A stretch of 21,633 nucleotides of DNA, from the NCBI GenBank assembly GCA_036494715.1, contig DASXNY010000017.1:1-21633 (forward strand), given 5' to 3'. The notes beneath the pieces were generated by a model. That model saw nothing but the letters and a program-made list of their open reading frames with translations. It was not told where the DNA came from and made no database searches. This stretch comes from JAICJR01 sp036494715 (GTDB lineage Bacteria > Actinomycetota > Thermoleophilia > Solirubrobacterales > Thermoleophilaceae). A program made the translations under genes and the position numbers. How positions within the stretch are numbered: position 1 is the stretch's first letter; each line of letters starts with the position of its first letter. This document shows positions 7,980 to 15,677 of this stretch, one piece after another.

Positions 7980-9542
7980 ATGTCCGACATCGGCAACGGT
8001 CGCCCCGACGTGGTGATTGTGGGAGGAGGCTCGGCGGGCGGGGTCCTCGCCAGCCGTCTCAGCGAGGATCCAACGCGCTCGGTCCTACTGCTCGAGGCAG
8101 GCACGGCCTACGGCGTCGATGGCTACCCAGACGACCTACTGGATGCCGCGCACGTGCCGGCCAATCCCGAGCATGAATGGGGCTTCATCGCCCGCGGCGG
8201 CGCTGCCGCCCCGGAGATCGAAACCCCGCGCGCCAAGGCGCTCGGCGGCTGCTCGGCCCACAACGCCACGGTGGCGATGCGAGCCCGACCGAGCGACATC
8301 CGGGATTGGCAACGTCATGGCCTTGACGATTGGGCGACCGAGGACGTCTCCGAAACATTCCGGGAGATGGAGAACACTCCCGACGGCGATGACGCCTACC
8401 ACGGGCGGACGGGACCGTTCCCGATACGACAACTGAGCTACGACGATCTGACCAGCTCGTTGCGCGGGTTCATCGACGCGACCGTGGCGGAGGGCTTCCC
8501 TCGGGTCGAGGACTTCAATGGGCCGGATCCGAGCGGGGTCGGCGGGTACCCGGTGAACGTCATCGACGGGGTGCGACAGAACACCGGCATCGTCTATCTC
8601 ACCGAAGAGGTTCGCAACCGCCCCAACCTCAAGATCTCGGGTGATGTGCTCGTGGATCGCGTTCTGTTCGACGGGCTGCGTGCGATCGGCGTCGCCATGG
8701 CAAGCGGTGCTGCGATCCCTGCAGGTGAGGTGATCCTCTCGTCCGGCACGTACGGGAGTCCGGCGATCCTGCTGCGCTCGGGCGTCGGCCCGGCGGCTGA
8801 TCTGGCGCACCTCGGCATCGACCTCGTGGCCGATATGCCCGTCGGGCAACACCTCCAGGACCAGCCCTTCTACTACAACGGGTACGCGCTCAAACCCGAG
8901 TCTCTGGACATGCGGCCGGCGGTCGGCGCCTTGCTGTGGAAGCCATCCAGCGAAGCCCGCGGCGATGAGCTGGATATCCACATCGCTGTGACGCACCTCC
9001 TGCCTCCGGAATACAGCCCGACAGGAGGCGCGATCACGCTGAGTGTCGCTGTCGTCAAGCCCGACTCTCGCGGAACCCTCACCCTACGGAGCCGCGACCC
9101 GCGCGAGCAGCCTGAGATCGACTGCAACTTCCTCGCCGAGGACAAAGACGCGCGCCGGATGCTCGAAGGCGTGAAGCTGGCCCGCAAGATCGGGCGCAAT
9201 CCGGCGCTCGCTCAGTTCGTCGAGCTCGAGATCATTCCCGGCGACGCAGTCGGGGACGACCAGCTCGCAGACGTGATCGCCGCCAACCTGGCTTCCTACG
9301 GCCACCCGGTCGCGACGGCGCCGATGGGCGGTTCCGGCGACCCGTGGGCGGTCGTTGACTCGCAGGGCGCCGTCAAGGGGATCGACGGGCTCCGCGTGGT
9401 CGACGCGTCGATCATCCCGGTCGTTCCGTCGGTGGCGATCAACCCCACGACGATCATGGTGGCCGAGCGGATCGCTAAGGCCGTTTACACAGGTGAGCCT
9501 CGGCCCGGCCATCGCGAAGTCCCGGTGGCTCCCGCAGTCTGA
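7980..9542 (+). CDS. GMC-family FAD oxidoreductase (choline dehydrogenase-like)
   Basis: A 520-aa glucose-methanol-choline oxidoreductase. The FAD-binding motif VVIVGGGSAGG is at 11-21, followed by LLLEAG; the second signature is LGGCSAHNATVAMRARPSDIRDW; the C terminus has the active-site region GHPVATAPMGG (H442) and the FAD-contacting LRVVDASIIP with INPTTIMVAERIA (N488 in the place of the second active-site residue). Members oxidise primary or secondary alcohols, passing electrons to oxygen or to an acceptor; the substrate is unknown. The ATG at 7980 is chosen over the start 33 bases earlier because the Rossmann strand then begins at the normal distance, and GAGGAGA plus GAGG lie just upstream. 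It is followed after 30 bp by the SnoaL-like gene. Confidence 0.93.
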   Translation: MSDIGNGRPDVVIVGGGSAGGVLASRLSEDPTRSVLLLEAGTAYGVDGYPDDLLDAAHVPANPEHEWGFIARGGAAAPEIETPRAKALGGCSAHNATVAMRARPSDIRDWQRHGLDDWATEDVSETFREMENTPDGDDAYHGRTGPFPIRQLSYDDLTSSLRGFIDATVAEGFPRVEDFNGPDPSGVGGYPVNVIDGVRQNTGIVYLTEEVRNRPNLKISGDVLVDRVLFDGLRAIGVAMASGAAIPAGEVILSSGTYGSPAILLRSGVGPAADLAHLGIDLVADMPVGQHLQDQPFYYNGYALKPESLDMRPAVGALLWKPSSEARGDELDIHIAVTHLLPPEYSPTGGAITLSVAVVKPDSRGTLTLRSRDPREQPEIDCNFLAEDKDARRMLEGVKLARKIGRNPALAQFVELEIIPGDAVGDDQLADVIAANLASYGHPVATAPMGGSGDPWAVVDSQGAVKGIDGLRVVDASIIPVVPSVAINPTTIMVAERIAKAVYTGEPRPGHREVPVAPAV

Positions 9543-9572
9543 GCGCGGCGGAAATCTGACGAAAGGAACGAC

Positions 9573-10025
9573 ATGACAAACGAAGAGTTCGTCCGCCAGG
9601 CATACGCAGTAGCCGAGGCGAAGGACATCGCGGCGTGGGTCGCGTGCTTCAACCCGAGCGGAGTGTTCGTCGACCAATCGGTCGGAGTGACGTACCGCGG
9701 ACCCAGCGAAGTTCAAAAGCCCGTTGAGAATTATGGGACGGCGTTCTCCGACATGCATCGCGAGCTCTACGACCTGTACGTAAGTGGTGACGTGGTCGTC
9801 GTCGAGCTGGCGCTGCAGGGCACTCACGACGGGCCGCTCTCGCTTCCTCAGGGGATCCTGCCGCCCACGGGCAACCGGATGGACGCGCCATGCTGCGATG
9901 TCTTCCGTCTCGAGAACGGGAGGATCCAGCTGTTCGACTGCTACCCGTCCGGAACGGTGATCCTGGGCCAGCTCGGCGTGCTGGGGAACCTCGAGGCCGT
10001 GCTCCAGCAGCCGGCCTCCGTCTAG
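9573..10025 (+). CDS. SnoaL/NTF2-like fold protein
   Basis: A 150-aa protein of the NTF2-like superfamily: an N-terminal helix (EEFVRQAYAVAEAKDIAAWVACF), FVDQSVGVTYRGPSEV, a long central strand (VVVVELALQGTHDG) and LPPTGNRMDAPCCDVFRLENGRI before the last strands, as in SnoaL-type ester cyclases and limonene-epoxide-hydrolase-like or ketosteroid-isomerase-like proteins. These catalyse isomerisation, cyclisation or hydrolysis on small hydrophobic substrates, or only bind them. The exact reaction cannot be read from the sequence. A strong Shine-Dalgarno (AAAGGAAC) precedes the ATG, and it lies 30 bp behind the GMC gene, so both are probably one transcript. Confidence 0.8.
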   Translation: MTNEEFVRQAYAVAEAKDIAAWVACFNPSGVFVDQSVGVTYRGPSEVQKPVENYGTAFSDMHRELYDLYVSGDVVVVELALQGTHDGPLSLPQGILPPTGNRMDAPCCDVFRLENGRIQLFDCYPSGTVILGQLGVLGNLEAVLQQPASV

Positions 10026-10039
10026 CCGCTGAGGGGCGA

Positions 10040-10058
10040 ATCATCGGAATCCGGTGAT
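10040..10058. promoter_or_regulatory. Dyad operator copy D, upstream of the amidohydrolase
   Basis: ATCATCGG-AAT-CCGGTGAT, the most symmetric of the four copies: the arms pair at 7 of 8 positions, and the eighth is a T-G wobble. It begins 15 bases after the SnoaL-like stop and is centred 86 bp upstream of the ATG at 10135, nearly the same distance as copy A to the hydroxylase and copy C to the GMC gene. A possible earlier ATG at 10057 for the amidohydrolase falls inside this dyad. Confidence 0.6.
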
Positions 10059-10134
10059 GACCACTCGCCTGGCGACCAGGGATTCTCCGGCGGTCCGTCC
10101 TCCAGATCGTCCTCACCGACCGCCTGTTGCAGCA

Positions 10135-11100
10135 ATGAGCGTCACCGTCGACCTCCACCACCACGTCATTCCCGACTTCTATTGGGAGGCCTCGAACGAG
10201 AACGGGAATGCCGCAGGAGGCATCACTCCGCCTCGTTGGAGCCTCGACAGCGCGATCGCGTATCTCGACGAGGCGAGGATCGACGTCGCCGTCCCATCGA
10301 TCAGCACGCCGGGCGTGCACTTCGGTGACGACGCGGCGTCGGGGACCCTTGCGCGCCGGGTCAATGAGTACCTGGCGGACATCAAGCGCGACCGCCCAGA
10401 CCGCTTCGGAGCATTCGCGGCGCTGCCGCTGCCGGACGTCGAAGGTTCGCTCGACCAAATCGCCTACGCCCTCGACGTTCTCGAGCTCGACGGTGTGTCG
10501 ATGATGACCAACGCCGGCGGCAGCTACCTGGGAGACAGCCGCTTCGATCCGATCTTCACGGAGCTTCAGCGGCGCGCCGCGGTTGTGTTCGTCCATCCCA
10601 CCGCGTCGCCCGATCCGATCGCGCACAGACTCGGCCTCCCTGACGCGCTCCTCGACTACCCCGTCGACACGTCGCGCGCGATCGCGAAGCTCCACTACAG
10701 CAACACGTTCGCCCGGACGCCGGACGTCAAATATGTGTTCGCGCACGCCGGCGGCACGATCCCATTCGTCGCCTCGCGCTTTGGGATCGTCGATGAGATG
10801 AAGGTCATCCCGGGGGCGCAGGAGCGGGGAGCGTTCGCCGACACCCTCCCTCGCCTCTACTGGGACACCGCCTCGGCCTTCAGCGATCCCGTGCTCCACA
10901 TGCTGCGATCGGTCACGGGGCTCGGAAACGTCGTGTTCGGCACCGACTATCCGTATCCTCGCGACGCCATCTCGATCGCTGGCCTACGTCAGGTTCAGAA
11001 GACCGCTGAGCTTGACGAGGGCGAGCGCGACGCCGTTCTGGGCGGGTCGGCCACTCGGCTGATCCCACGCCTGGCGCCCGTCTCTCCACGTGGCTCCTAG
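10135..11100 (+). CDS. Metal-dependent amidohydrolase, ACMSD-like
   Basis: A 321-aa TIM-barrel hydrolase or decarboxylase of the amidohydrolase-2 family (2-amino-3-carboxymuconate-6-semialdehyde decarboxylase, gamma-resorcylate decarboxylase, 4-oxalomesaconate hydratase and relatives). Metal and active-site residues are visible: H8 and H10 (VDLHHHVIP), H154 (VFVHPTA), H204 (VFAHAGGTIP) and D271 (VFGTDYPYP). Such enzymes usually decarboxylate or hydrate ring-cleavage products of aromatic compounds, consistent with the oxidoreductases beside it. Earlier in-frame starts at 10054/10057 would add an Arg/Pro-rich, non-conserved leader and would overlap the dyad at 10040-10058, so the ATG at 10135 is preferred although its ribosome binding site is poor. 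It is convergent with the second LuxR gene, with 17 bp between stops. Confidence 0.88.
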   Translation: MSVTVDLHHHVIPDFYWEASNENGNAAGGITPPRWSLDSAIAYLDEARIDVAVPSISTPGVHFGDDAASGTLARRVNEYLADIKRDRPDRFGAFAALPLPDVEGSLDQIAYALDVLELDGVSMMTNAGGSYLGDSRFDPIFTELQRRAAVVFVHPTASPDPIAHRLGLPDALLDYPVDTSRAIAKLHYSNTFARTPDVKYVFAHAGGTIPFVASRFGIVDEMKVIPGAQERGAFADTLPRLYWDTASAFSDPVLHMLRSVTGLGNVVFGTDYPYPRDAISIAGLRQVQKTAELDEGERDAVLGGSATRLIPRLAPVSPRGS

Positions 11101-11117
11101 CCTCCGCCGTTCGCTCA

Positions 11118-13877
11118 CTACGACATCCGTTGTGCAAGCTGCGTGCGGGACTTGACGTCGAGCTTGCGGAACACCTTGTGAAGGTGGTACTCGACCGTGC
11201 TTGGGCTGATGAACAGCTGGGCGGCGATCTCGCGGTTCGTGTTGCCTTGTCCCGCAAGGCGCGCGATCTGCCCCTCTTGGGGGGTGAGCTGGTCGAGCGT
11301 GTCAATGGTCCGCTTCCGTGCGCGCTCTCCCGTCGCTTCCAGCTCGATGCGCGCGCGCTCGGCAAACGCCTCCATCCCGAAGCCGCAGAAGAGCTCGTGG
11401 GCGATCCGCAGCTCGTTGCGCGCATCGGTTCGCCGCCGTTCCCGTCGCAACCATTCGCCGTAGAGGAGGTGAGCCCGCGCCAGGTCCAGGCGCAGGCGCG
11501 TCGGCTGCAGGCGGTCGATGGCCTGACGGTAAAGCGCCTCGCCGGCTTCCCCCTGACTGAGCAGAGCGCGCGACCGTGCCTCGACGCCCAGTGCCCAGGC
11601 AGTGCCACTCGCGCGCGTAGATTCGGCCAGCAGCTCGAGCGCTTCTGCGGCACGCTCGAGTCGGTCGCTGCGGGTGGCCGCTTCGATCAGCTCGACCAAC
11701 GCGAAGTTCCCGAACCAGAGCTCACGCGGATCGGCGGTCGCTTGCTCGGCCGCGGCGAACGCATCGTCGTACCGTGCCATGCCGTTGTAGAGGACGGCGG
11801 TCAGCCACTGTGAGACCGTGAGTGCCATGCCCTCGCCGCGGGCGATGAAGTCCTCGGTGTCGGCTCGGAGCAATCGCGTGAGGTCATCCGCGCGGCCACG
11901 AAAGGCGGCGAGCCCGAGCGCCCCGTACGCGGGAACCATGCGGCCGTCGGTCGCTTCGGCGAGGGTGTCCGCCTCCTCGACCAGCGCCGCGGAGGCCAGC
12001 AGCTCTCCCGCGAACATGTGAACTCCGACGCGGGTGCTGAGCGCGAGCGGGAGCTGCGCAAGAGCGCCGTCCTCACGGCCGGCTCGTATCTGCCGCGTCG
12101 TCAACGAGTCCCATTCGTCGTAGTCCCAGATGAAACCCGCCGCTCGGCCAGCCAGCCACAGCCAACGCTGAGCTTCCACCGTCCCGATGTCATCGCCACC
12201 AAATGCACTCAACGCCGTTCGCAAGAGCGGCGTGCCGGCGGCGGGCCCATCGGTGATGAGTCGCGCCAATCCATCGAGCAGGAGGTCGGACGGTTGCGGA
12301 GGCGGGGTCGGCGGAGGGGCGGCACGTGCCGCCGCGGCCACCTGACGGGCATCGCATCCGCGTGCCAGGCGACCGGCGAACACGGCCGCGGTCAGCGCGT
12401 CGAGGTAGATCTCGCGCGCGAGCCGCACATCCAGGTGTTCGAGCCGCTTGGCCACCGTGAGCAAGAGGAGCGGCGCATCGCTGCCGCGATCGGTGGCGAA
12501 GGAGATGCGGGCGCGAAGCACGTCGACCTGAGCTCGTCGGAGTTCATCCAGGGGGCCCGCCGCGGCGTCCGCGGCGAGGGCGAGCGCCTCATCGAGCGCA
12601 CCCGCCTCCTGCTTCGCCTCCGCTGCCGCGAGAGCCCGCTCTGCCTTGCGCGCCGGCTCAGGACTCAGCACGGAGGAGCGCTCCAGGAAGGCGGCGGCAG
12701 CGGCGAACCCTCCCCGCGCCTGGGCCCGAGCGGCGGACCGGTCGAGTTCGGCAGCGACCTCCTCGTCCGGCTTTGATGCCGCGTGCGCTCGATGCCAGGC
12801 GCGGCGATCGGGATCGACCTCTGGATCGGTTGCGTCGGCGAGAGCGCGATGGACCTCGCGCCGCTCCTTCACGCCGGCCGCCCCGTAGACCGCCGAACGA
12901 ACCAGCGGATGGCGGAATACCACTCGGCCATCGAGCGTCACCAGACCCGCAGACTCGACAGCGTCCGCCGCGGATTCGGGTAGTCCGAGCTCCTCCGCGG
13001 CCCGCCAAACGAGCGCGGGATCTCCGACCGCGTCGGCTGCCGCGAGGAGCAAGAGGCGACGTGCATCGCCTGGGAGCCCCGCCAGCCGTCGCGTGAAGCT
13101 CTCCTCGATGCTGGCTGACAATGGCACGGCGGCCGGCAAGCCAAACCCGCCCGCGAGTTGGGTCGGTGTCAACCCTTGAGGCAACTCGAGCAGAGCCAGC
13201 GGATTGCCGCGTGTCTCCTCAACGATCCGGTCGATCACGCTCCCATCCAGCCGAGCCGGCAAGACCGACTCCAACAACGCCCGCGCGTCACGGTGTCCCA
13301 GTGGCTTGACGCGGACTTCCGGTAGACCCTTGAGGGCGCCGTCCGGCTCGCGCGTCCCGACGACGAGTGCGATCTTCTCCGCGACCAAGCGGCGGGCGAC
13401 GAACGCGAGCGAGCGGGCTGAGGCGCGGTCGAGCCACTGGGCGTCGTCGATGACGCACAGGAGCGGCCGTTCCTCCGCGAGCTCGGACAACAGCCCGAGC
13501 ACCGCCAATCCGACGAGAAAGAGATTCGGCGGCGGCCCCGCTGCGATCCCAAACGCCACTCCGAGCGCGGCGCGATGAGGCTCGGGAAGGCGTTCCGTGA
13601 GCTCGATGAACGGAGAACACAGCTGCTGCAGCGCGGCGAACGGGAGCTCCATCTCAGCTTCGACACCAGCTGTCCGAGCCACGCGACAGCCTCGCGCCGT
13701 CTCGATCGCGTACTCGAGCAACGCGCTCTTGCCAACCCCCGGCTCTCCATGCACCACCAAGACCCCGCCATGCCCGCCGCGCGCGGCCTCCAACAGCCGG
13801 TCAAGCACCTCGCGTTCGCGCTGGCGGCCGAGCAACTGGCCGCGGGGCAACCGAACCGGTGACGCTGCTCCGCTCAT
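11118..13877 (-). CDS. Large ATP-binding LuxR-family regulator (LAL type), second copy
   Basis: A 919-aa regulator of the AAA_16/LuxR class. LLGRQREREVLDRLLEAA opens the nucleotide-binding module, Walker A is GEPGVGKS (44-51), and Walker B with the family-typical DDAQWLD is at 140-150. The long central region is helical and Ala/Arg/Glu-rich, consistent with TPR-like repeats. The C-terminal helix-turn-helix (864-919) reads LTPQEGQIARLAGQGNTNREIAAQL...STVEYHLHKVFRKL. It differs in both the ATPase and HTH parts from the 901-aa regulator at 3907-6612, so the two are separate lineages and not a recent duplication. The start lacks a strong Shine-Dalgarno. It lies convergent to the amidohydrolase, so it may regulate the catabolic cluster, but it could serve an unrelated target. 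Confidence 0.92.
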   Translation of the reverse strand: MSGAASPVRLPRGQLLGRQREREVLDRLLEAARGGHGGVLVVHGEPGVGKSALLEYAIETARGCRVARTAGVEAEMELPFAALQQLCSPFIELTERLPEPHRAALGVAFGIAAGPPPNLFLVGLAVLGLLSELAEERPLLCVIDDAQWLDRASARSLAFVARRLVAEKIALVVGTREPDGALKGLPEVRVKPLGHRDARALLESVLPARLDGSVIDRIVEETRGNPLALLELPQGLTPTQLAGGFGLPAAVPLSASIEESFTRRLAGLPGDARRLLLLAAADAVGDPALVWRAAEELGLPESAADAVESAGLVTLDGRVVFRHPLVRSAVYGAAGVKERREVHRALADATDPEVDPDRRAWHRAHAASKPDEEVAAELDRSAARAQARGGFAAAAAFLERSSVLSPEPARKAERALAAAEAKQEAGALDEALALAADAAAGPLDELRRAQVDVLRARISFATDRGSDAPLLLLTVAKRLEHLDVRLAREIYLDALTAAVFAGRLARGCDARQVAAAARAAPPPTPPPQPSDLLLDGLARLITDGPAAGTPLLRTALSAFGGDDIGTVEAQRWLWLAGRAAGFIWDYDEWDSLTTRQIRAGREDGALAQLPLALSTRVGVHMFAGELLASAALVEEADTLAEATDGRMVPAYGALGLAAFRGRADDLTRLLRADTEDFIARGEGMALTVSQWLTAVLYNGMARYDDAFAAAEQATADPRELWFGNFALVELIEAATRSDRLERAAEALELLAESTRASGTAWALGVEARSRALLSQGEAGEALYRQAIDRLQPTRLRLDLARAHLLYGEWLRRERRRTDARNELRIAHELFCGFGMEAFAERARIELEATGERARKRTIDTLDQLTPQEGQIARLAGQGNTNREIAAQLFISPSTVEYHLHKVFRKLDVKSRTQLAQRMS

Positions 13878-13961
13878 CTCGGTCTAAGCATGACTCACAG
13901 TCCAAGCTCGCTAGCGTGGCGACGCAGATGGGCTGACCACCGGGGCAACCGAGAGGAACCT

Positions 13962-14552
13962 CTATTCCGCGCCTTGGGACGGCTCGGCGCCCACGCCCGC
14001 GTGCACTTCCTTCGTCATCGCGAGCGTCTGCCGCGAGAGGTCGAGTAGCTGCTTGTTCTGGTCGCTTTCCTGCTGGATGGTGTCGCCAAAGGACCGCACC
14101 TCCTTCGTGAGGGTGAGGATCCGCTGGGAGAGATCGAGCAGCTCTCTGTTCTGGCGATCCTCCTTCTGCACGGTCATCCATTGTTGGTCGGCGAGGACCT
14201 GCCGCTTGGCATCGGCGCGGTTCTGGCTGATCATCACGAAGGTGGAGAGGAAGATCGCCTCGAGCGAGACGATCATCGTCAGCAGGCCGAACGGATAACC
14301 CTCCACGCCAAAGCCGATCCAGCATCCAAACCAGAGGATGTGGATGTAGACGAACAGCATGGACCCCGAGAACGCCGTTATGTGGTCCGCGACCTGGTTC
14401 TGAGCGCTCTCGGCGCGCGCCTCGGTGTGCTTGAGCAGTGCCGGGTTGACGGGCTTCGGAAGCCTGTTGGGAACCAGCAGCATTCCGACGCGGTGGAAGC
14501 CCGAGCGGCGCCCGTTGGAGTCGGACACCACGGCTGAGGACTTGTCTGACAT
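13962..14552 (-). CDS. DUF1003 membrane protein with a coiled-coil tail
   Basis: A 196-aa protein. Residues 56-115 match the DUF1003 pattern: ADHITAFSGSMLFVYIHILWFGCWI, a loop with YPFGLLTMIVSLEAIFLSTFVMISQNRAD. Two membrane helices (about 65-83 and 88-108) are followed by a cytoplasmic-type helical tail. The tail contains a near duplication 31 residues apart: QNRELLDLSQRILTLTKEV (134-152) and QNKQLLDLSRQTLAMTKEV (165-183), likely forming a coiled coil. The function of the family is unknown. The ATG at 14552 is preferred over the one 15 bases earlier because GGGAG lies 7 bases before it. It stands alone between the LuxR gene and the Nudix gene, all on the same strand. Confidence 0.85.
   Translation of the reverse strand: MSDKSSAVVSDSNGRRSGFHRVGMLLVPNRLPKPVNPALLKHTEARAESAQNQVADHITAFSGSMLFVYIHILWFGCWIGFGVEGYPFGLLTMIVSLEAIFLSTFVMISQNRADAKRQVLADQQWMTVQKEDRQNRELLDLSQRILTLTKEVRSFGDTIQQESDQNKQLLDLSRQTLAMTKEVHAGVGAEPSQGAE
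13998..14153 (-). repeat. Internal 31-codon tandem duplication in the DUF1003 tail
   Basis: Two copies of a 21-codon segment with the pattern QNxxLLDLSxxxLxxTKEV begin at 14153 and 14060 (minus strand), 93 bases apart. Hydrophobic residues fall on heptad-like positions. The DNA copies have diverged, so the duplication is old or kept by selection. Confidence 0.7.
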
Positions 14553-14630
14553 TGTCGCTCCCTTCATCGGGGCTGAACCTTCGCGATGCTCCCACCGTGC
14601 CCCGAGTACGGCAAGCGGGCGTCGGCGCCG

Positions 14631-15365
14631 TCAGCGCCAGGCGAAGACGGGCTGCTCGAGGTGGTCGACCCGCTCGCCGGATCTGCCGAGCAAGCCGACC
14701 TGGCGCAGCTGGAAGAGGATCGCCGCGGTCGGCGCGTGGATGAGGTCGTTGCCGAGGGGCAGTTGCAGGACTGGGCGGTTGCTCTCCGGAATCGAGACGA
14801 AGCGTGGCTCGGTGTCCCTGAGGGCGTGCAGGCCGATGCGGTAGACCGCGAGCACCTCGTCGGGCGCCGGATCCAGGTGCGGATCCTTCCCGCCCCACAG
14901 CACGACCGGCGTTATGACGTAGCCCGAGCGGGTCGGGTAGTCATCGAGCCAGCCGACGACGCTGTCTGGATCAAGCCGCAAGCCGAGCTCCTCGTCGAGT
15001 TCACGCAGCGCGGCGTCCAGAGGTGTTTCACCAGCGTCGATGCGCCCGCCGGGAAGCGCCCACTGCCCTGCGTGCCGGCTCAACCGCGACGCGCGCCGGC
15101 ATAACAGGAACGCGGCTCCGCCGGCGACACCGACCATTCGGCCGTCGAGCGCTCGGCGTTCAGCGGGGTCAAGCTCTCCTGGCACGACGGACATGTCGAT
15201 CTCCCGAGCTGCGACCGGGTCGTCGTCATGACGCTCGGCGTCGCTGTCGACGAGCACCACCGCCACCGCCGCGTGGCGGCGCCCCTCGAGTGCGTGCTCG
15301 CACCGCTCGTGTGCGCTCAGACGCGCTCGCAGTCGCGTGCGAAGGTCGGCGTTGTAGTGGATCAC
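14631..15365 (-). CDS. Nudix hydrolase (CoA pyrophosphatase-like)
   Basis: A 244-aa protein with a perfect Nudix box from G107 to L129: G-x5-E113-x7-R121-E-L-x-E125-E126-x-G128, the glutamates being the Mg-binding residues. The sequence before it (GAAFLLCRRASRLSRHAGQWALPGG) and the 100-residue N-terminal region (HAAVAVVLVDSD) resemble actinobacterial proteins annotated as CoA pyrophosphatases, which cleave CoA to phosphopantetheine and adenosine 3',5'-bisphosphate. The substrate is not certain. The start is GTG with no good Shine-Dalgarno nearby, so the true start could lie a few codons further in. No operon partner is evident; the DUF1003 gene follows after 78 bp. Confidence 0.88.
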   Translation of the reverse strand: MIHYNADLRTRLRARLSAHERCEHALEGRRHAAVAVVLVDSDAERHDDDPVAAREIDMSVVPGELDPAERRALDGRMVGVAGGAAFLLCRRASRLSRHAGQWALPGGRIDAGETPLDAALRELDEELGLRLDPDSVVGWLDDYPTRSGYVITPVVLWGGKDPHLDPAPDEVLAVYRIGLHALRDTEPRFVSIPESNRPVLQLPLGNDLIHAPTAAILFQLRQVGLLGRSGERVDHLEQPVFAWR

Positions 15366-15677
15366 GGCGGTGGCGAGAGGCTCCGGTGGTCCGGACGGCG
15401 GTCGGCGCGCCTACGAGACTCCGTTCCGACCAGCGCCCTGGCGTGGTCGCGATCGTACTCGCGCCCCCCTCGGCAAGTTCCTGCGCCAGCCGACGCCGCA
15501 GTCAGCGGTCGATGGCGGCCATGTTGCCCTCGCGGTGTCGCTGAAGCTCCTCGGGAGCTGGGCCGCCACGGCCGACCTTGTTGGTTTTGTGTGAAGCCGC
15601 CGCCTGGGCCGTAATGACGGGACGGGCTCCCGTGACGGGTGCTGTGTCCGCAACACCCGAATGAAGGAGCCCATCCC
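15366..15677. other. Intergenic region between Nudix and lactonase genes, with a coding-like remnant
   Basis: About 310 bp separating divergent genes; it should hold promoters for both. No full gene is convincing. On the minus strand, one frame from about 15600 to the stop at 15502-15504 reads SHKTNKVGRGGPAPEELQ followed by RHREGNMAAIDR, with G or C in most third positions, like the real genes here, but it has no ATG, GTG or TTG at its beginning. It may be the end of a decayed gene. Three ACGGG copies and the palindrome ACGGGCTCCCGT lie at about 15617-15641, ahead of the lactonase gene. I saw no clear -35/-10 pair. Confidence 0.4.

Noticed and set aside
7781..8104. Minus-strand open frame of 107 codons in the SDR-GMC gap
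   Set aside because: It covers the divergent promoter region and the GMC start; Arg/Pro/Thr-rich translation without motif.
13940..13960. CCACCGGGG ahead of the second LuxR gene, resembling a left half-site of the dyad
   Set aside because: No right half follows at the three-base spacing.
13801..14898. Minus-strand open frame of 365 codons over the DUF1003 gene and part of the Nudix gene
   Set aside because: It overlaps two recognised proteins in another frame and has no domain pattern.
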